The translations under genes were made by a program, and so were the position numbers. The notes under the pieces were generated by a model. That model had not been told where the DNA came from and ran no database searches. It saw only the letters and a program-made list of their open reading frames with translations. From positions 124,001 to 188,000 of the forward strand of contig NZ_NRIR01000004.1 in assembly GCF_002282855.1 (NCBI RefSeq): 64,000 nt of DNA, written 5' to 3'. Positions 45,149 to 53,585 of this stretch are shown piece by piece (position 1 is the first letter of the stretch; each line of letters begins with the position of its first letter). This stretch comes from Paraferrimonas sedimenticola. Lineage in GTDB: Bacteria; Pseudomonadota; Gammaproteobacteria; Enterobacterales; Shewanellaceae.

Positions 45149-46678
45149 TTAGTTGGCGTTTAGCCACTCCACAAACAATCGCACCCCAAAGCCATTCGCG
45201 CCAACCGGCGTTTCGTCTTTAGTCTTGCGAACGCGCGCGTTTCCAGCGATATCAATGTGCGCCCAACGAGTGTCCTCTTTGACAAACAGCTTCAAGAACA
45301 TCGCCGCAGTGGATGCGCCTGGGCCGCCCGAGCCAAGGTTGGTGGTATCGGCAATGGAACTATCCAGCATATCGCCATAAGCCAAGGGTAAGCGCCACAG
45401 TTCCTCATTAACTCTCGAGCCTGAGTCAGTGAGCTGATTCACCAGTTCCATGTCATCGCTAAATAGACCCGCGTAGCGATTACCTACCGCGCGGATTTTC
45501 GAACCAGTTAAGGTGGCAATATTAATAAGAATTTCTGGCTGATACTCTTGTTGTACATGCCACATGGCATCTGCCATTACCAAACGACCTTCTGCGTCAG
45601 TGTTAATGATCTCTACCGTCTTACCCGCCATCGACGTAAGGACGTCGCCAGGAATCAAGGCGGTTTCAGATACCATGTTGTGCGCCAGCGGCATCACACC
45701 AATCACGTTTACTTTCGCATTTTGCGCCGCCAAGGCTTTGATTGTACCCAACACAGCTGCCGCACCTGCCATATCCGTTTTCATGGCCGCGATGCTGGCG
45801 TTGGTTTTTAGGTTATAACCACCGGTATCAAAGGTCACACCCTTACCAACCAAAGCAATTGGCTTGTCGTTGCTGCCTTTATAGTGGGCAATCACCAAGC
45901 GCGAGCCAGACACACTGCCTTGACCAACCGCGTGCAACAAACCCATCTTCATGGCTTTGATTTGTTCATCGCTGAACACCTGCACTTCAACATTTAAATC
46001 GCTCAACTCATCTTGCGCGGTTTGCGCAAATTCCACCGGAGTTAAGTCGCCACCGTTAAGGTTAACCAGATCACGGGCGAGGAAAACGCCGCTCTCTACT
46101 GCGCGCAGCTGACTGTATAAAGAGGATGCTTGTTTCTTCTCGTCGAGCACCAAGCGGTACGCATTGTTTGGTGCCGTTGCTTGCGGAAGATATTCATTAA
46201 ATCGGTAAGAGCCCAGTGACACACCATGCGCTATGTTTGCCGCAAGTTCTTGTGACGGCAGTTTGCTTTCCAGCCCCTTGAGGACGATGTCCACGTTGCG
46301 AATTTCTTTGTGCGCAAACAGTTGTGCCAATTTGCCACCAATAGAAACCGCTTTTGCTTGGTCTAATTGCTCGGAATCACCAAGACCCATAACCACCACT
46401 TGCATGGTGTCGTCGCCGGCAGGTGCGACTAACTTGGCGGTGCTGCCAAGCTTTCCGCTAAAGTCGTAAACCGACTTGGCGGTGGTCAGTTGTTGCTGAC
46501 TGTCCTTACCAAGGTTGGCAGGCGCGTTTCCGCTACCATCGGCATATTGAAACACCACACGAGCGAAGCTCTTTCCTTGCACCTTGTTTTCAAAGGATAC
46601 ACTGGTGGCATTTACTCCAGTGGCCAGCGCAGAGACAAAAAGAGCCAGCACGGGCTGCCAAAGCTTGAAGTTTCGCAT
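45149..46678 (-). CDS. Exported M17 leucyl aminopeptidase
   Basis: 509 residues. The N-terminus is a signal peptide (LWQPVLALFVSALATGVNA), so this M17 enzyme should work in the periplasm or outside, unlike classical PepA. Zinc-site and catalytic blocks are intact: ALVGKGVTFDTGGYNLK, MKTDMAGAAAVLGTI, the signature NTDAEGRLVMADAM, and NIATLTGSKIRAVG. It removes N-terminal residues, classically leucine, from peptides. A cytosolic paralogue is at 50359. Exported M17 enzymes are known in Shewanella-like marine bacteria that feed on peptides. Single gene ending at a strong terminator. Confidence 0.93.
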   Translation of the reverse strand: MRNFKLWQPVLALFVSALATGVNATSVSFENKVQGKSFARVVFQYADGSGNAPANLGKDSQQQLTTAKSVYDFSGKLGSTAKLVAPAGDDTMQVVVMGLGDSEQLDQAKAVSIGGKLAQLFAHKEIRNVDIVLKGLESKLPSQELAANIAHGVSLGSYRFNEYLPQATAPNNAYRLVLDEKKQASSLYSQLRAVESGVFLARDLVNLNGGDLTPVEFAQTAQDELSDLNVEVQVFSDEQIKAMKMGLLHAVGQGSVSGSRLVIAHYKGSNDKPIALVGKGVTFDTGGYNLKTNASIAAMKTDMAGAAAVLGTIKALAAQNAKVNVIGVMPLAHNMVSETALIPGDVLTSMAGKTVEIINTDAEGRLVMADAMWHVQQEYQPEILINIATLTGSKIRAVGNRYAGLFSDDMELVNQLTDSGSRVNEELWRLPLAYGDMLDSSIADTTNLGSGGPGASTAAMFLKLFVKEDTRWAHIDIAGNARVRKTKDETPVGANGFGVRLFVEWLNAN

Positions 46679-46973
46679 TATTACCTCAGAGTTTTTGTTT
46701 TTATTGGTAAATTTTGGTTGCCCGAAAAGAGCGCGCGGTTGCTAGTCAGATGCTGAAAGGTTGGCTGTGCAAACACCTAGACCAGTAGAGAACCCAAAAC
46801 TTGTTGCGCCATAGTTAACGTCACTCAAGAATTCATTACAAGCCTTGGCGTTAACCAAAATTGTAAGCTGCTTTGTACATCTGTGGGGATAGAAGGATGG
46901 CCAGGGTTCGGAGCAAACGTTCGAGTAGGAAGGCTAGTTCGCCGAGGCTTAGATAGTGAAGTGCTTTAGGCAT

Positions 46974-47002
46974 AAAAAAGCACCCTATTGGGTGCTTTTT
47001 TT
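46974..47002. terminator. Terminator after tRNA-Leu
   Basis: AAAAAAGCACCC pairs with GGGTGCTTTTTT around TATT. It works leftward for the tRNA gene and could also act rightward. From here to the aminopeptidase start at 46678 no gene was supported. Confidence 0.88.
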
Positions 47003-47008
47003 AGAATT

Positions 47009-47095
47009 TGGTACCAGAGGCCGGACTTGAACCGGCACAGTGTTGCCACCGGCGGATTTTGAATCCGCTGCGTCTACCAATTTCGCCACTCTGGC
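47009..47095 (-). tRNA. tRNA-Leu (anticodon CAA)
   Basis: 87 bases with encoded CCA. The acceptor arm GCCAGAG pairs with CTCTGGT (one G-U), followed by A and CCA. The anticodon stem GCGGA/TCCGC holds loop TTCAAAA, anticodon CAA, reading UUG. A long variable arm, as in all leucine tRNAs, is present, and the T-loop GTTCAAG is normal. The sequence is close in form to E. coli leuX. It is transcribed alone, with a promoter upstream and a terminator 7 bp downstream. Confidence 0.96.
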
Positions 47096-47129
47096 ATTAT
47101 CGAATCAGCTTGCTGAAGCGATGGGGAGC

Positions 47130-47157
47130 ATTATATCCACAAACTTAAATATAGCAA
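47130..47157 (-). promoter_or_regulatory. Promoter of tRNA-Leu
   Basis: On the minus strand TTGCTA (-35, 4/6) and TATAAT (-10, 6/6) are 16 bp apart. The -10 is followed by GCTCCCC, a GC-rich discriminator of the kind found at growth-rate-controlled stable RNA promoters. Confidence 0.7.
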
Positions 47158-47401
47158 GCGACCAAATGTTCGATCGGGCAAAAAATGTTCCGTTGGACTG
47201 AATTAACTATTCAGCGGCAGTTTCAAGCCATTGAGGAGTCATCAGAAAACCTTCAACAGTCGCTCAATAGACAAGCTTGGTATTCTTGACAATAGATTGG
47301 TTTATCGAGCGCTTCGGCGCGTTTTTTGTCTAACTGTGGCTGCCCCGCACGATTGGCTTCTGATACACTCAGGCCACTAAGTTGTAACACGTAACAGGCC
47401 A

Positions 47402-47908
47402 ATGAGTAACTTCGAACACGCCAACTTTCCCCGAGCCAGTTTTATGCGCCGTTTCGGCGCCATTATCTACGATGCATTGATCGCTGCCGCCGTTTACATG
47501 GTTGCCGGTGCACTGGGTTTTGCCATTATCGCCATCATGGCTTCCAGCGGTGTCATCAACCCGGGCGAAGCCGAACTGGCCAGCTACATCAGCCAGCACC
47601 CAAATCTTCACTCCAGCTATCAAGCCTGGATACTGCTTTGGGTGGTGGGATTCTACGTGTGGTTTTGGAGCCGTGGCGGTCAGACCCTTGGTATGCGCGC
47701 TTGGCGCTTGAAGGTTCAGCACCCTAACGGCCAGTGTATTAGTTTACCGCGCGCTATTACCCGAGTGTTTGCCAGCCTGCTGGGCTTGGGCAACCTGTTT
47801 ATTTTGCTCAGCAAAGACAAGTTGGCGCTGCAAGACACCATATGCCAAACCGAAGTGGTGGTCTTGTCGCAAGAGGCCAATCAACTTAAAAACTGGCAAG
47901 GGGTGTAA
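47402..47908 (+). CDS. RDD family membrane protein
   Basis: 168 residues. The RDD pattern is FMRRFGAIIYDALIAAAVYM in the first helix (Arg...Asp), a second helix WILLWVVGFYVWFWS, then GGQTLGMRAWRLKV and a third helix region RVFASLLGLGNLFILL with SKDKLALQDTICQT. About three or four membrane helices. The family may act in sodium/proton exchange or be linked to transport; no function is assigned. The upstream 300 bases hold the tRNA promoter and no other gene. Convergent with lptG. Confidence 0.9.
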   Translation: MSNFEHANFPRASFMRRFGAIIYDALIAAAVYMVAGALGFAIIAIMASSGVINPGEAELASYISQHPNLHSSYQAWILLWVVGFYVWFWSRGGQTLGMRAWRLKVQHPNGQCISLPRAITRVFASLLGLGNLFILLSKDKLALQDTICQTEVVVLSQEANQLKNWQGV

Positions 47909-47921
47909 CCTTTCTTGCATT

Positions 47922-47950
47922 AAAAACGGAGCCGATTGGCTCCGTTTTTT
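47922..47950. terminator. Bidirectional terminator between RDD gene and lptG
   Basis: AAAAACGGAGCC pairs with GGCTCCGTTTTT around GATT. It ends two bases before the lptG stop codon. Confidence 0.9.
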
Positions 47951-47951
47951 G

Positions 47952-49013
47952 TTAGCGCCTGAGCAACCAGACCGCTATCCCGGTGAACAGTAAGCTAGGC
48001 GCCACGGCGCCAATTGCCGGTGGCAATTGATACACTAGACTCACGGTTCCCAGCACTTCGCTGGAGACGTAATAGCTAAAGCCGGCAATCACCCCAATCA
48101 AGACTCGAGCGCCCATGGTCGAGGTTCGAATTGGGCTAAACACAAACGACAGCGCCATTAGCATCATTACCGCTACGGTGACCGGCTGCATGAGCTTGCG
48201 CCACAGGGCAAGCTCATAACGGCTCGGGTCTTGTTTATTGTCCTTAAGGTAGTCGAGGTACCCCATCAAGCCACTGATAGAGAGTGCCTCTGGCTTCACC
48301 GAAACCACGCTGAGCTTGTCCGGCGTCAAACTTGAGTGCCAATCGCGTTGCTCCACCTGTTGCAGGTTAACTTGCTCCTCTTCCAAAGCGGTGAGTTTAA
48401 CGCCGCGCATCTTCCACACGCCATCGATAAACTCGGCCTCGTCGGCAGCTACCACTTGCACCAGATTCTGATTGTCATCAAAGCGGTATTGAATCACGCC
48501 TTTTAGTAAAGTCGCGCTTTCCACCTCGGTGATATTGACGAACAAGTCACCGTCTTTGGCCCAAGTCCCGCGCTTTGAGTTAATTAGGCTACCACCGTGG
48601 ATTTTATTGGCTTGCAGCTCACGCCCGGTGCGCTCGGCCTCTGGGGCGACCCATTCGCCTAGCGCCATTACCATAATCATTAAGGGAATGGCGGTTTTCA
48701 TCACCGACTGGATCACCTCGAAGCGCGACCAGCCAGAGGCCTGCATTACCACTAATTCCGAACTTTGCGCCATCATACCGATACCAATTAAAGCACCGAG
48801 CAGCACCGCCATCGGGAAGAACATTTCAACGTCACGAGGCACCAAATACATGACGTAAATCAGCGCATCAATCATGCCGTAAGTACCGCGACCCACTAAG
48901 CGAAACTGATCCACCCATTTAATGATGCCGGATAACCCAGTGAGAATAAGCAGCGTAATCGCCGAGGTCGACAGCAGAATGCGAGCAATATACCAATCGA
49001 GGATCTTCATCAT
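47952..49013 (-). CDS. lptG: LPS export ABC transporter permease LptG
   Basis: 353 residues. With LptF and LptB it extracts lipopolysaccharide from the inner membrane and feeds it to the Lpt bridge. Helices are visible at both ends (ILLSTSAITLLILTGLSGIIK, MFFPMAVLLGALIGIGMMA, and C-terminal VTVAVMMLMALSFVFSPIR and FSYYVSSEVLGTVSLVYQL in pattern). The periplasmic beta-jellyroll lies between (about 140-270). The start overlaps the lptF stop by 4 nt (ATGA), so the pair is translationally coupled. Confidence 0.95.
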   Translation of the reverse strand: MMKILDWYIARILLSTSAITLLILTGLSGIIKWVDQFRLVGRGTYGMIDALIYVMYLVPRDVEMFFPMAVLLGALIGIGMMAQSSELVVMQASGWSRFEVIQSVMKTAIPLMIMVMALGEWVAPEAERTGRELQANKIHGGSLINSKRGTWAKDGDLFVNITEVESATLLKGVIQYRFDDNQNLVQVVAADEAEFIDGVWKMRGVKLTALEEEQVNLQQVEQRDWHSSLTPDKLSVVSVKPEALSISGLMGYLDYLKDNKQDPSRYELALWRKLMQPVTVAVMMLMALSFVFSPIRTSTMGARVLIGVIAGFSYYVSSEVLGTVSLVYQLPPAIGAVAPSLLFTGIAVWLLRR

Positions 49014-50131
49014 GCTGGGCGCCCTCGACCGGTAACAATTCCGAGTAATTTAAGCCCCAAAGGCCTATCTCGCCCAATCAGCATAAAGGCGATAACCAGT
49101 CCCAACGCGTGGACCCACCAAAGCCCAAGCTCACCAGGGTAAACTTCGTCTTCCAACGCTTTTCGTCCCGCCACCAGCAGGCCGAAGTAACCCAAATACA
49201 GCAAAATTGCAGGCCCCATTTTGGCGAACTTACCCTGACGCGTATTCACTCGAGCCAGTGGTACCGCCATTAACACCATCACAGGCAGTGCCAGTGGAAT
49301 GGCCAAGCGCCAATGAAACTCGGCATTGGCTTCACTGGATTCAATTTGCGTCAATTCGGACACAGGCAGTGCAGATAGACGACGGCGACGCTCCTCTTGT
49401 GCCTGCTCTTTAATCTGCATCTGATAGTCGCCAAATTCAGTCACCTGGTAGTCGACTCTATCAACCGCGCCCTGATAACGAACACCGTTTTCCAAGCGCA
49501 ATCGTTGCGAACCGTATTGATCTTCAAGAATTTGACCATTACTAGCGACTACCACTGATGGCGCGTCTGGCTCTTCGCCCTCTTCGGTGTCTTTGGGCAA
49601 ATGCGCTACGAATACTCGCTCCAAGTTGGAGTTCTTATCCAATTTTTCAACGAAAATAACCGCTTGGCCATTGGCCGCTTGCTGAAAACGCCCTTGCACT
49701 AGAGCGGCGAGTCCGGCCTCAGAGCGAGCTTTCTCAAGAATTTGCGCTTCTTTCTCTTGCGCCCAAGGAGCGATGTAAATCGACAGAGCGCCGGCGAACA
49801 CCATATTGACCACGGCCAACAGCAAGGTCACTCGAGCTACGTACCACTCGGAAACACCCACCGCGTGCATCACTGTCATTTCGCTTTCGGCGTACATTCG
49901 ACCATGGGCCAATAACACGCCCAAAAATAAACTCAGGGGAACAATCAGCGCTGACAGCCAAGGCAAATTAAGCGCCATGATGGTGGCCACTAGGCCTGCG
50001 GGAAATTGCCCTTCAGAGGCATCGGCCAAAACTCGTACAAAATTTTGGCTAATAAAGATGGCAAGAAGCACGAAAAGCACCGCGGCTTGGGCTTTTAATA
50101 CCTCTTTTATCAAGTATCTAAATAAGATCAC
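49010..50131 (-). CDS. lptF: LPS export ABC transporter permease LptF
   Basis: 373 residues. MILFRYLIKEVLKAQAAVLFVL opens the first membrane helix, FVRVLADASEGQFP and LGVLLAHGRMYAESEMTVMHAVG follow, which are the hallmark of YjgP-type permeases. A central periplasmic beta domain (about 130-260) and C-terminal helices (LAIPLALPVMVLMAVPLARVN) complete the protein. It pairs with LptG in the LptB2FG complex. Divergent from pepA across a 227-bp gap, the same arrangement as in E. coli (pepA next to lptFG). Confidence 0.96.
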   Translation of the reverse strand: MILFRYLIKEVLKAQAAVLFVLLAIFISQNFVRVLADASEGQFPAGLVATIMALNLPWLSALIVPLSLFLGVLLAHGRMYAESEMTVMHAVGVSEWYVARVTLLLAVVNMVFAGALSIYIAPWAQEKEAQILEKARSEAGLAALVQGRFQQAANGQAVIFVEKLDKNSNLERVFVAHLPKDTEEGEEPDAPSVVVASNGQILEDQYGSQRLRLENGVRYQGAVDRVDYQVTEFGDYQMQIKEQAQEERRRRLSALPVSELTQIESSEANAEFHWRLAIPLALPVMVLMAVPLARVNTRQGKFAKMGPAILLYLGYFGLLVAGRKALEDEVYPGELGLWWVHALGLVIAFMLIGRDRPLGLKLLGIVTGRGRPA

Positions 50132-50358
50132 GACCAGTATCTGACCACTTAACTTTGTTTTTTGCTGGAAACAGCCTATCTTTTATGTAAACCTACGACT
50201 TTCGATAGTTTTCTATCTAAAACTAACCCTATTCGGACGCTAACCCGAATAATAATAAATAAAGAAAAACGGTTTAAAGTCATCGGACCAAAGGCGAGCT
50301 AATGGCCGCCATTATCTAATAATAAACAGTCCATGTCTTTAACAATCTAGGAGTGCTC

Positions 50359-51867
50359 ATGGAGTTTAATGTTAAGAGCGGTAGTCCGGAAAAACAACGT
50401 TCTGCTTGTATTGTTGTTGGCGTTTATGAACCACGTCGCTTATCCGGAATCGCTGAGCAACTGGATAAGATCAGCGACGGCTACATCTCTAACCTATTGC
50501 GCCGCGGTGATCTGGAGGGTAAACCCGGTCAAATGCTATTACTGCACCACGTACCTAACGTATTGAGCGAGCGGGTATTATTGGTCGGTTGTGGCAAAGA
50601 GCGTGAACTCGACGAGCGCCAGTACAAACAAATCATCGCCAAAACCATCAATACCCTTAACGAAACCGGTTCAATGGAAGCTGTGTGCTTTTTGACCGAG
50701 TTGCACGTTAAAGGCCGCGACACATATTGGAAAGTGCGTCAAGCCGTCGAAACAACGGCCAACAGCCTGTACGTATTCGATGCGCTAAAGAGCAAGAAAG
50801 ACGAAACTCGTCGCCCGCTGCGCAAGCTGGTGTTCAACGTATCGACTCGTCGCGAGTTACCGGTTGGCGAGCGCGCCATCAACCACGGTTTGGCCATCTC
50901 TGAAGGCATGAAAATGTGTCGCGACGTGGCCAATATGCCACCAAACATTTGTAACCCTGCCTACTTGGGCTCCCAAGCTCGTCAATTGGCCGAAACTAGC
51001 GACAAGCTTGATGTCACCACTTTGGGTGAAGAGCAAATGGCCGAGCTGGATATGAATTCCTATCTTGCGGTTGGTCGTGGTTCAGAGAACGAGTCAGTAA
51101 TGACTGTGATGAACTACCAAGGCGCTAAAAACCCCAACGCCCGCCCAATCGTAATTATCGGTAAGGGCCTGACCTTCGATTCCGGTGGTATTTCATTAAA
51201 GCCTGGCGAAGGCATGGACGAAATGAAGTACGACATGGGCGGCGCTGCCGGCGTGTTGGGCATGATGAAGTCTGTGGTTGAGCTTGAACTGCCAATCAAC
51301 GTGATTGCGATTTTGGCCGGATGCGAAAACATGCCTGACGGCAAAGCCTATCGTCCAGGCGACATCATCACTACCATGAGCGGACAAACCGTTGAAGTGC
51401 TAAACACTGATGCGGAAGGTCGTATGGTGTTGTGTGACGTGCTGACCTATGTGGATCGCTTCAACCCAGAAGTGGTTATCGATACCGCGACCCTGACCGG
51501 CGCTTGTGTAATTGCACTGGGTAGCCACGCCAGTGGTCTGCTGTCGAACCACAATCCTTTGGCACACGAAATCCTCAATGCTGGCGAGCAGTGCGGTGAC
51601 CGCGCTTGGCGTCTGCCGTTGTGGGACGAGTACCAAGAGCAGATTGAAAGCCCATTTGCAGACATGCAAAACATCGGTGGTCGTCCGGCTGGCACCATCA
51701 CAGCAGCCTGCTTCCTATCTCGCTTTGCCAAGAAGTACCACTGGGCCCACATCGACTGTGCCGGTACCGCTTGGAACTCAGGTAAGAACAAAGGCTCTAC
51801 CGGTCGTCCGGTACCTATTCTGACTCAGTACTTGATCAACAAATCAGAAATTGAAGTCGGTGAATAA
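50359..51867 (+). CDS. pepA: Cytosolic leucyl aminopeptidase PepA
   Basis: 502 residues from ATG 50359. M17 enzyme that removes N-terminal residues from peptides; in E. coli it also binds DNA in carAB control and plasmid dimer resolution. Catalytic blocks: [47 protein letters not shown] and [15 protein letters not shown]. The N-terminal [20 protein letters not shown] is the standard start. A GTG at 50353 is in frame, but AGGAG at 50349-50353 is correctly spaced for the ATG. No signal peptide, in contrast to the paralogue at 45149. Terminated just downstream. Confidence 0.97.
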   Translation: MEFNVKSGSPEKQRSACIVVGVYEPRRLSGIAEQLDKISDGYISNLLRRGDLEGKPGQMLLLHHVPNVLSERVLLVGCGKERELDERQYKQIIAKTINTLNETGSMEAVCFLTELHVKGRDTYWKVRQAVETTANSLYVFDALKSKKDETRRPLRKLVFNVSTRRELPVGERAINHGLAISEGMKMCRDVANMPPNICNPAYLGSQARQLAETSDKLDVTTLGEEQMAELDMNSYLAVGRGSENESVMTVMNYQGAKNPNARPIVIIGKGLTFDSGGISLKPGEGMDEMKYDMGGAAGVLGMMKSVVELELPINVIAILAGCENMPDGKAYRPGDIITTMSGQTVEVLNTDAEGRMVLCDVLTYVDRFNPEVVIDTATLTGACVIALGSHASGLLSNHNPLAHEILNAGEQCGDRAWRLPLWDEYQEQIESPFADMQNIGGRPAGTITAACFLSRFAKKYHWAHIDCAGTAWNSGKNKGSTGRPVPILTQYLINKSEIEVGE

Positions 51868-51887
51868 TCACGCCGATTAACCCATCG

Positions 51888-51915
51888 AAAAGGACCGCAT
51901 AATGCGGTCCTTTTT
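51888..51915 (+). terminator. Terminator after pepA
   Basis: AAAAGGACCGCA pairs with TGCGGTCCTTTT around TAA, followed by a T-run. A-rich on the left, so it may also serve the leftward gene at 51949. Confidence 0.9.
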
Positions 51916-51948
51916 CATTAACCACCTTTTTTATCAGCCATCTTTTTA

Positions 51949-52284
51949 CTATCCAAATAAGGAGTCGAATTGCCACCAAAGCAAACAAGGCGTAGCAATC
52001 AGGTAAATCAAGGACAGGGCTAGTTTGATTTGGGTACTGCGGCAGTTAAACATCAGAGTCTGCGCCCAGTAGTAACTCACAGGCAGTAAAGCGAAAAGCG
52101 ACCAAAGGTAGCTGGCGATAATTCCCAGCGGCAATAGAAAAATAAACACTATCGACATGAAGCCCAGCAAAGACTGGCTGTCTCCCACCGTCATAAGACC
52201 CAGATTGATAAACCACAGCACCACGAACATCAGGTTAATCCCGATGCAGCTCATCAAGGTTTCGGTTTCCGTCCTTAGCCCCAT
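51949..52284 (-). CDS. Small membrane protein of unknown function
   Basis: 111 residues with three predicted membrane helices: about 12-34 (CIGINLMFVVLWFINLGLMTV), 40-68 (FMSIVFIFLLPLGIIASYLW) and 86-105 (KLALSLIYLIATPCLLWW). There is no recognised family. Charged residues are rare outside the ends. The product should lie in the inner membrane. Single gene between pepA and the divergent peroxiredoxin gene. Confidence 0.65.
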   Translation of the reverse strand: MGLRTETETLMSCIGINLMFVVLWFINLGLMTVGDSQSLLGFMSIVFIFLLPLGIIASYLWSLFALLPVSYYWAQTLMFNCRSTQIKLALSLIYLIATPCLLWWQFDSLFG

Positions 52285-52366
52285 ACTAAATCCTTAATAT
52301 TTCTCGGTGTTTTTCGCAAGGCTTTAGCTCTACACTAAAGACAATTGCTAAATAAGGAAACCCGTC

Positions 52367-52840
52367 ATGATTGAACAAGGACAACCTCTTCCCAACGCCA
52401 GCTTGAGCGAGCTAACCGCCGAGGGCTTTTCCAGCCACGACACCGCTGAGCTTTTTGCCAATAAGAAAGTCGTGCTATTTGCCGTACCTGGTGCATTTAC
52501 GCCGACTTGCTCAGAGCAACACTTGCCGGGTTACATTGCTCTCGCGGATCAGTTCAAAGCCAAAGGCGTGGACATGATAGTGTGCGTTTCGGTGAACGAC
52601 GCCTTTGTAATGAAAGCTTGGGGCGATACTACCGGTGCCGGTGAGGTGAGAATGTTGGCCGACGGCGATGCGAGCTTTACTCAAGCGATTGGACTAAGCA
52701 TGGATTCGGGTAACTTTGGTGGGGTGCGCTCGCAGCGCTACGCCATGATAGTCGACAACGGGGTGGTCACTCAGCTCAATGTGGAACCGCCTAAGACCTT
52801 TGAGGTCAGCAAAGCAGAAGCTCTGTTGGCTGCGTTGTAG
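52367..52840 (+). CDS. Peroxiredoxin, Prx5 type
   Basis: 157 residues. The active site GAFTPTCSEQHLPGYIA carries the peroxidatic cysteine in the PxxxT/SxxC form. VCVSVNDAFVMKAWG and LADGDASFTQAIGLSMD are typical of the Prx5/AhpE-like group, and RSQRYAMIVDNGVV contains the conserved Arg. It reduces hydrogen or organic peroxides in the cytosol, usually with glutathione or glutaredoxin. No second resolving cysteine close to the C-terminus is seen, so it may be a 1-Cys enzyme. It ends at a terminator. Confidence 0.93.
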   Translation: MIEQGQPLPNASLSELTAEGFSSHDTAELFANKKVVLFAVPGAFTPTCSEQHLPGYIALADQFKAKGVDMIVCVSVNDAFVMKAWGDTTGAGEVRMLADGDASFTQAIGLSMDSGNFGGVRSQRYAMIVDNGVVTQLNVEPPKTFEVSKAEALLAAL

Positions 52841-52858
52841 TTCTCCACACAAACCCAT

Positions 52859-52906
52859 AAGCCAAACCTTGCTTTAAAATGCTCGAGTTTGGCTTTGTTC
52901 TTTTTA
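52859..52906 (+). terminator. Terminator after the peroxiredoxin gene
   Basis: AAGCCAAAC pairs with GTTTGGCTT across a 19-base loop, followed by TGTTCTTTTT. It ends just before the convergent GrpB gene. Confidence 0.7.
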
Positions 52907-52912
52907 GGCGCC

Positions 52913-53428
52913 CTATCTTTGTGAATACCAAAGCAACGCTTTGGCTTCATGCTCTTGAATAAAGCTGTCTTTGCCATCGCAATAGCGTTCAATGTCGTTA
53001 TCGCACTGGGCCGCTACTCGCTGTTTTAACTCTTGATAAGCGAGCTTAACGTCGGGATGAGCGATTAAATAATCGCGAAATGCCAAATGACGAGTCACGT
53101 GCTCGTCAGCTATTGGAAAGGCGTGAATTTGGTGGGTGCGATCGTCGCCGCCTTTTTGGAAATAGCGCCGTCGAGAAATGCCATTTTCGCCTAAGCCCTC
53201 ATACCCAAGCGATTCAAATTCACTTTGATGGGCGTCTAAACTTTGCAGCGACTCCACCTCCAGCATGATATCAATCACTGGCTTGGCCCTAAGTCCCGGC
53301 ACCGACGTACTGCCGATGTGATGCACTCGATGAATCAGCTGACCAAGCCGATTCAACAACAAGTCACGCTCGGCCTCGAACATGGCTGGCCATTGCGAGT
53401 TGTAGTCCACCACTTTCACTTCGCGCAC
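52913..53428 (-). CDS. GrpB family (UPF0157) protein
   Basis: 171 residues. The nucleotidyltransferase-like pattern of the family is present: VVDYNSQWPAMFEAERDLL, HHIGSTSVPGLRAKPVIDIMLEV (GSTS and metal-binding D-x-D-type DIM), SRRRYFQKGG and RTHQIHAFP, and FRDYLIAHPDVKLAYQELK. The family is widespread and of unknown substrate. The start is GTG 53428 with GAGGTGA upstream. It is downstream of a terminator hairpin that separates it from the serine hydrolase gene. Confidence 0.9.
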   Translation of the reverse strand: MREVKVVDYNSQWPAMFEAERDLLLNRLGQLIHRVHHIGSTSVPGLRAKPVIDIMLEVESLQSLDAHQSEFESLGYEGLGENGISRRRYFQKGGDDRTHQIHAFPIADEHVTRHLAFRDYLIAHPDVKLAYQELKQRVAAQCDNDIERYCDGKDSFIQEHEAKALLWYSQR

Positions 53429-53441
53429 AAAATCACCTCAT

Positions 53442-53480
53442 TAAAAAGTCGCCGACAAAAAAGCTGTCGGCGACTTTTAA
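53442..53480 (-). terminator. Hairpin terminator between serine hydrolase and GrpB genes
   Basis: AAAAGTCGCCGACA (53444-53457) pairs perfectly with TGTCGGCGACTTTT (53465-53478) around a 7-base loop. Strong stem with A/T flanks on both sides. Confidence 0.85.
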
Positions 53481-53537
53481 TGTACCTCATATCACAGCGG
53501 GTGCTTGCTCACGCAAGTACGTACTCGCAGAGGAGCC

Positions 53538-53585
53538 TATTCACTTAGGTGTCTACTCACTTAAGTGTTTACTCACTTAGGTGTT
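53538..53585. repeat. Three tandem 16-bp repeats across the end of a gene
   Basis: Units at 53538-53553, 53554-53569 and 53570-53585 follow TACTCACTTAGGTGTT with one to three changes. Each holds a palindromic or nearly palindromic CACTTARGTG. The last unit encodes the final residues and stop of the serine hydrolase; the other two repeat that end beyond the stop. Confidence 0.85.

Noticed and set aside
46897-46956. A 19-residue very basic open frame (MARVRSKRSSRK...) between the aminopeptidase and the tRNA
   Set aside because: The purine-rich AGAAGG touches the ATG, so it cannot serve as its ribosome-binding site, and no homology or conservation can be judged. Most likely chance.
47009-47095. 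tRNA-Leu as an integration site of a mobile island
   Set aside because: No integrase, no repeat of the tRNA 3' end and no foreign-looking genes are nearby.
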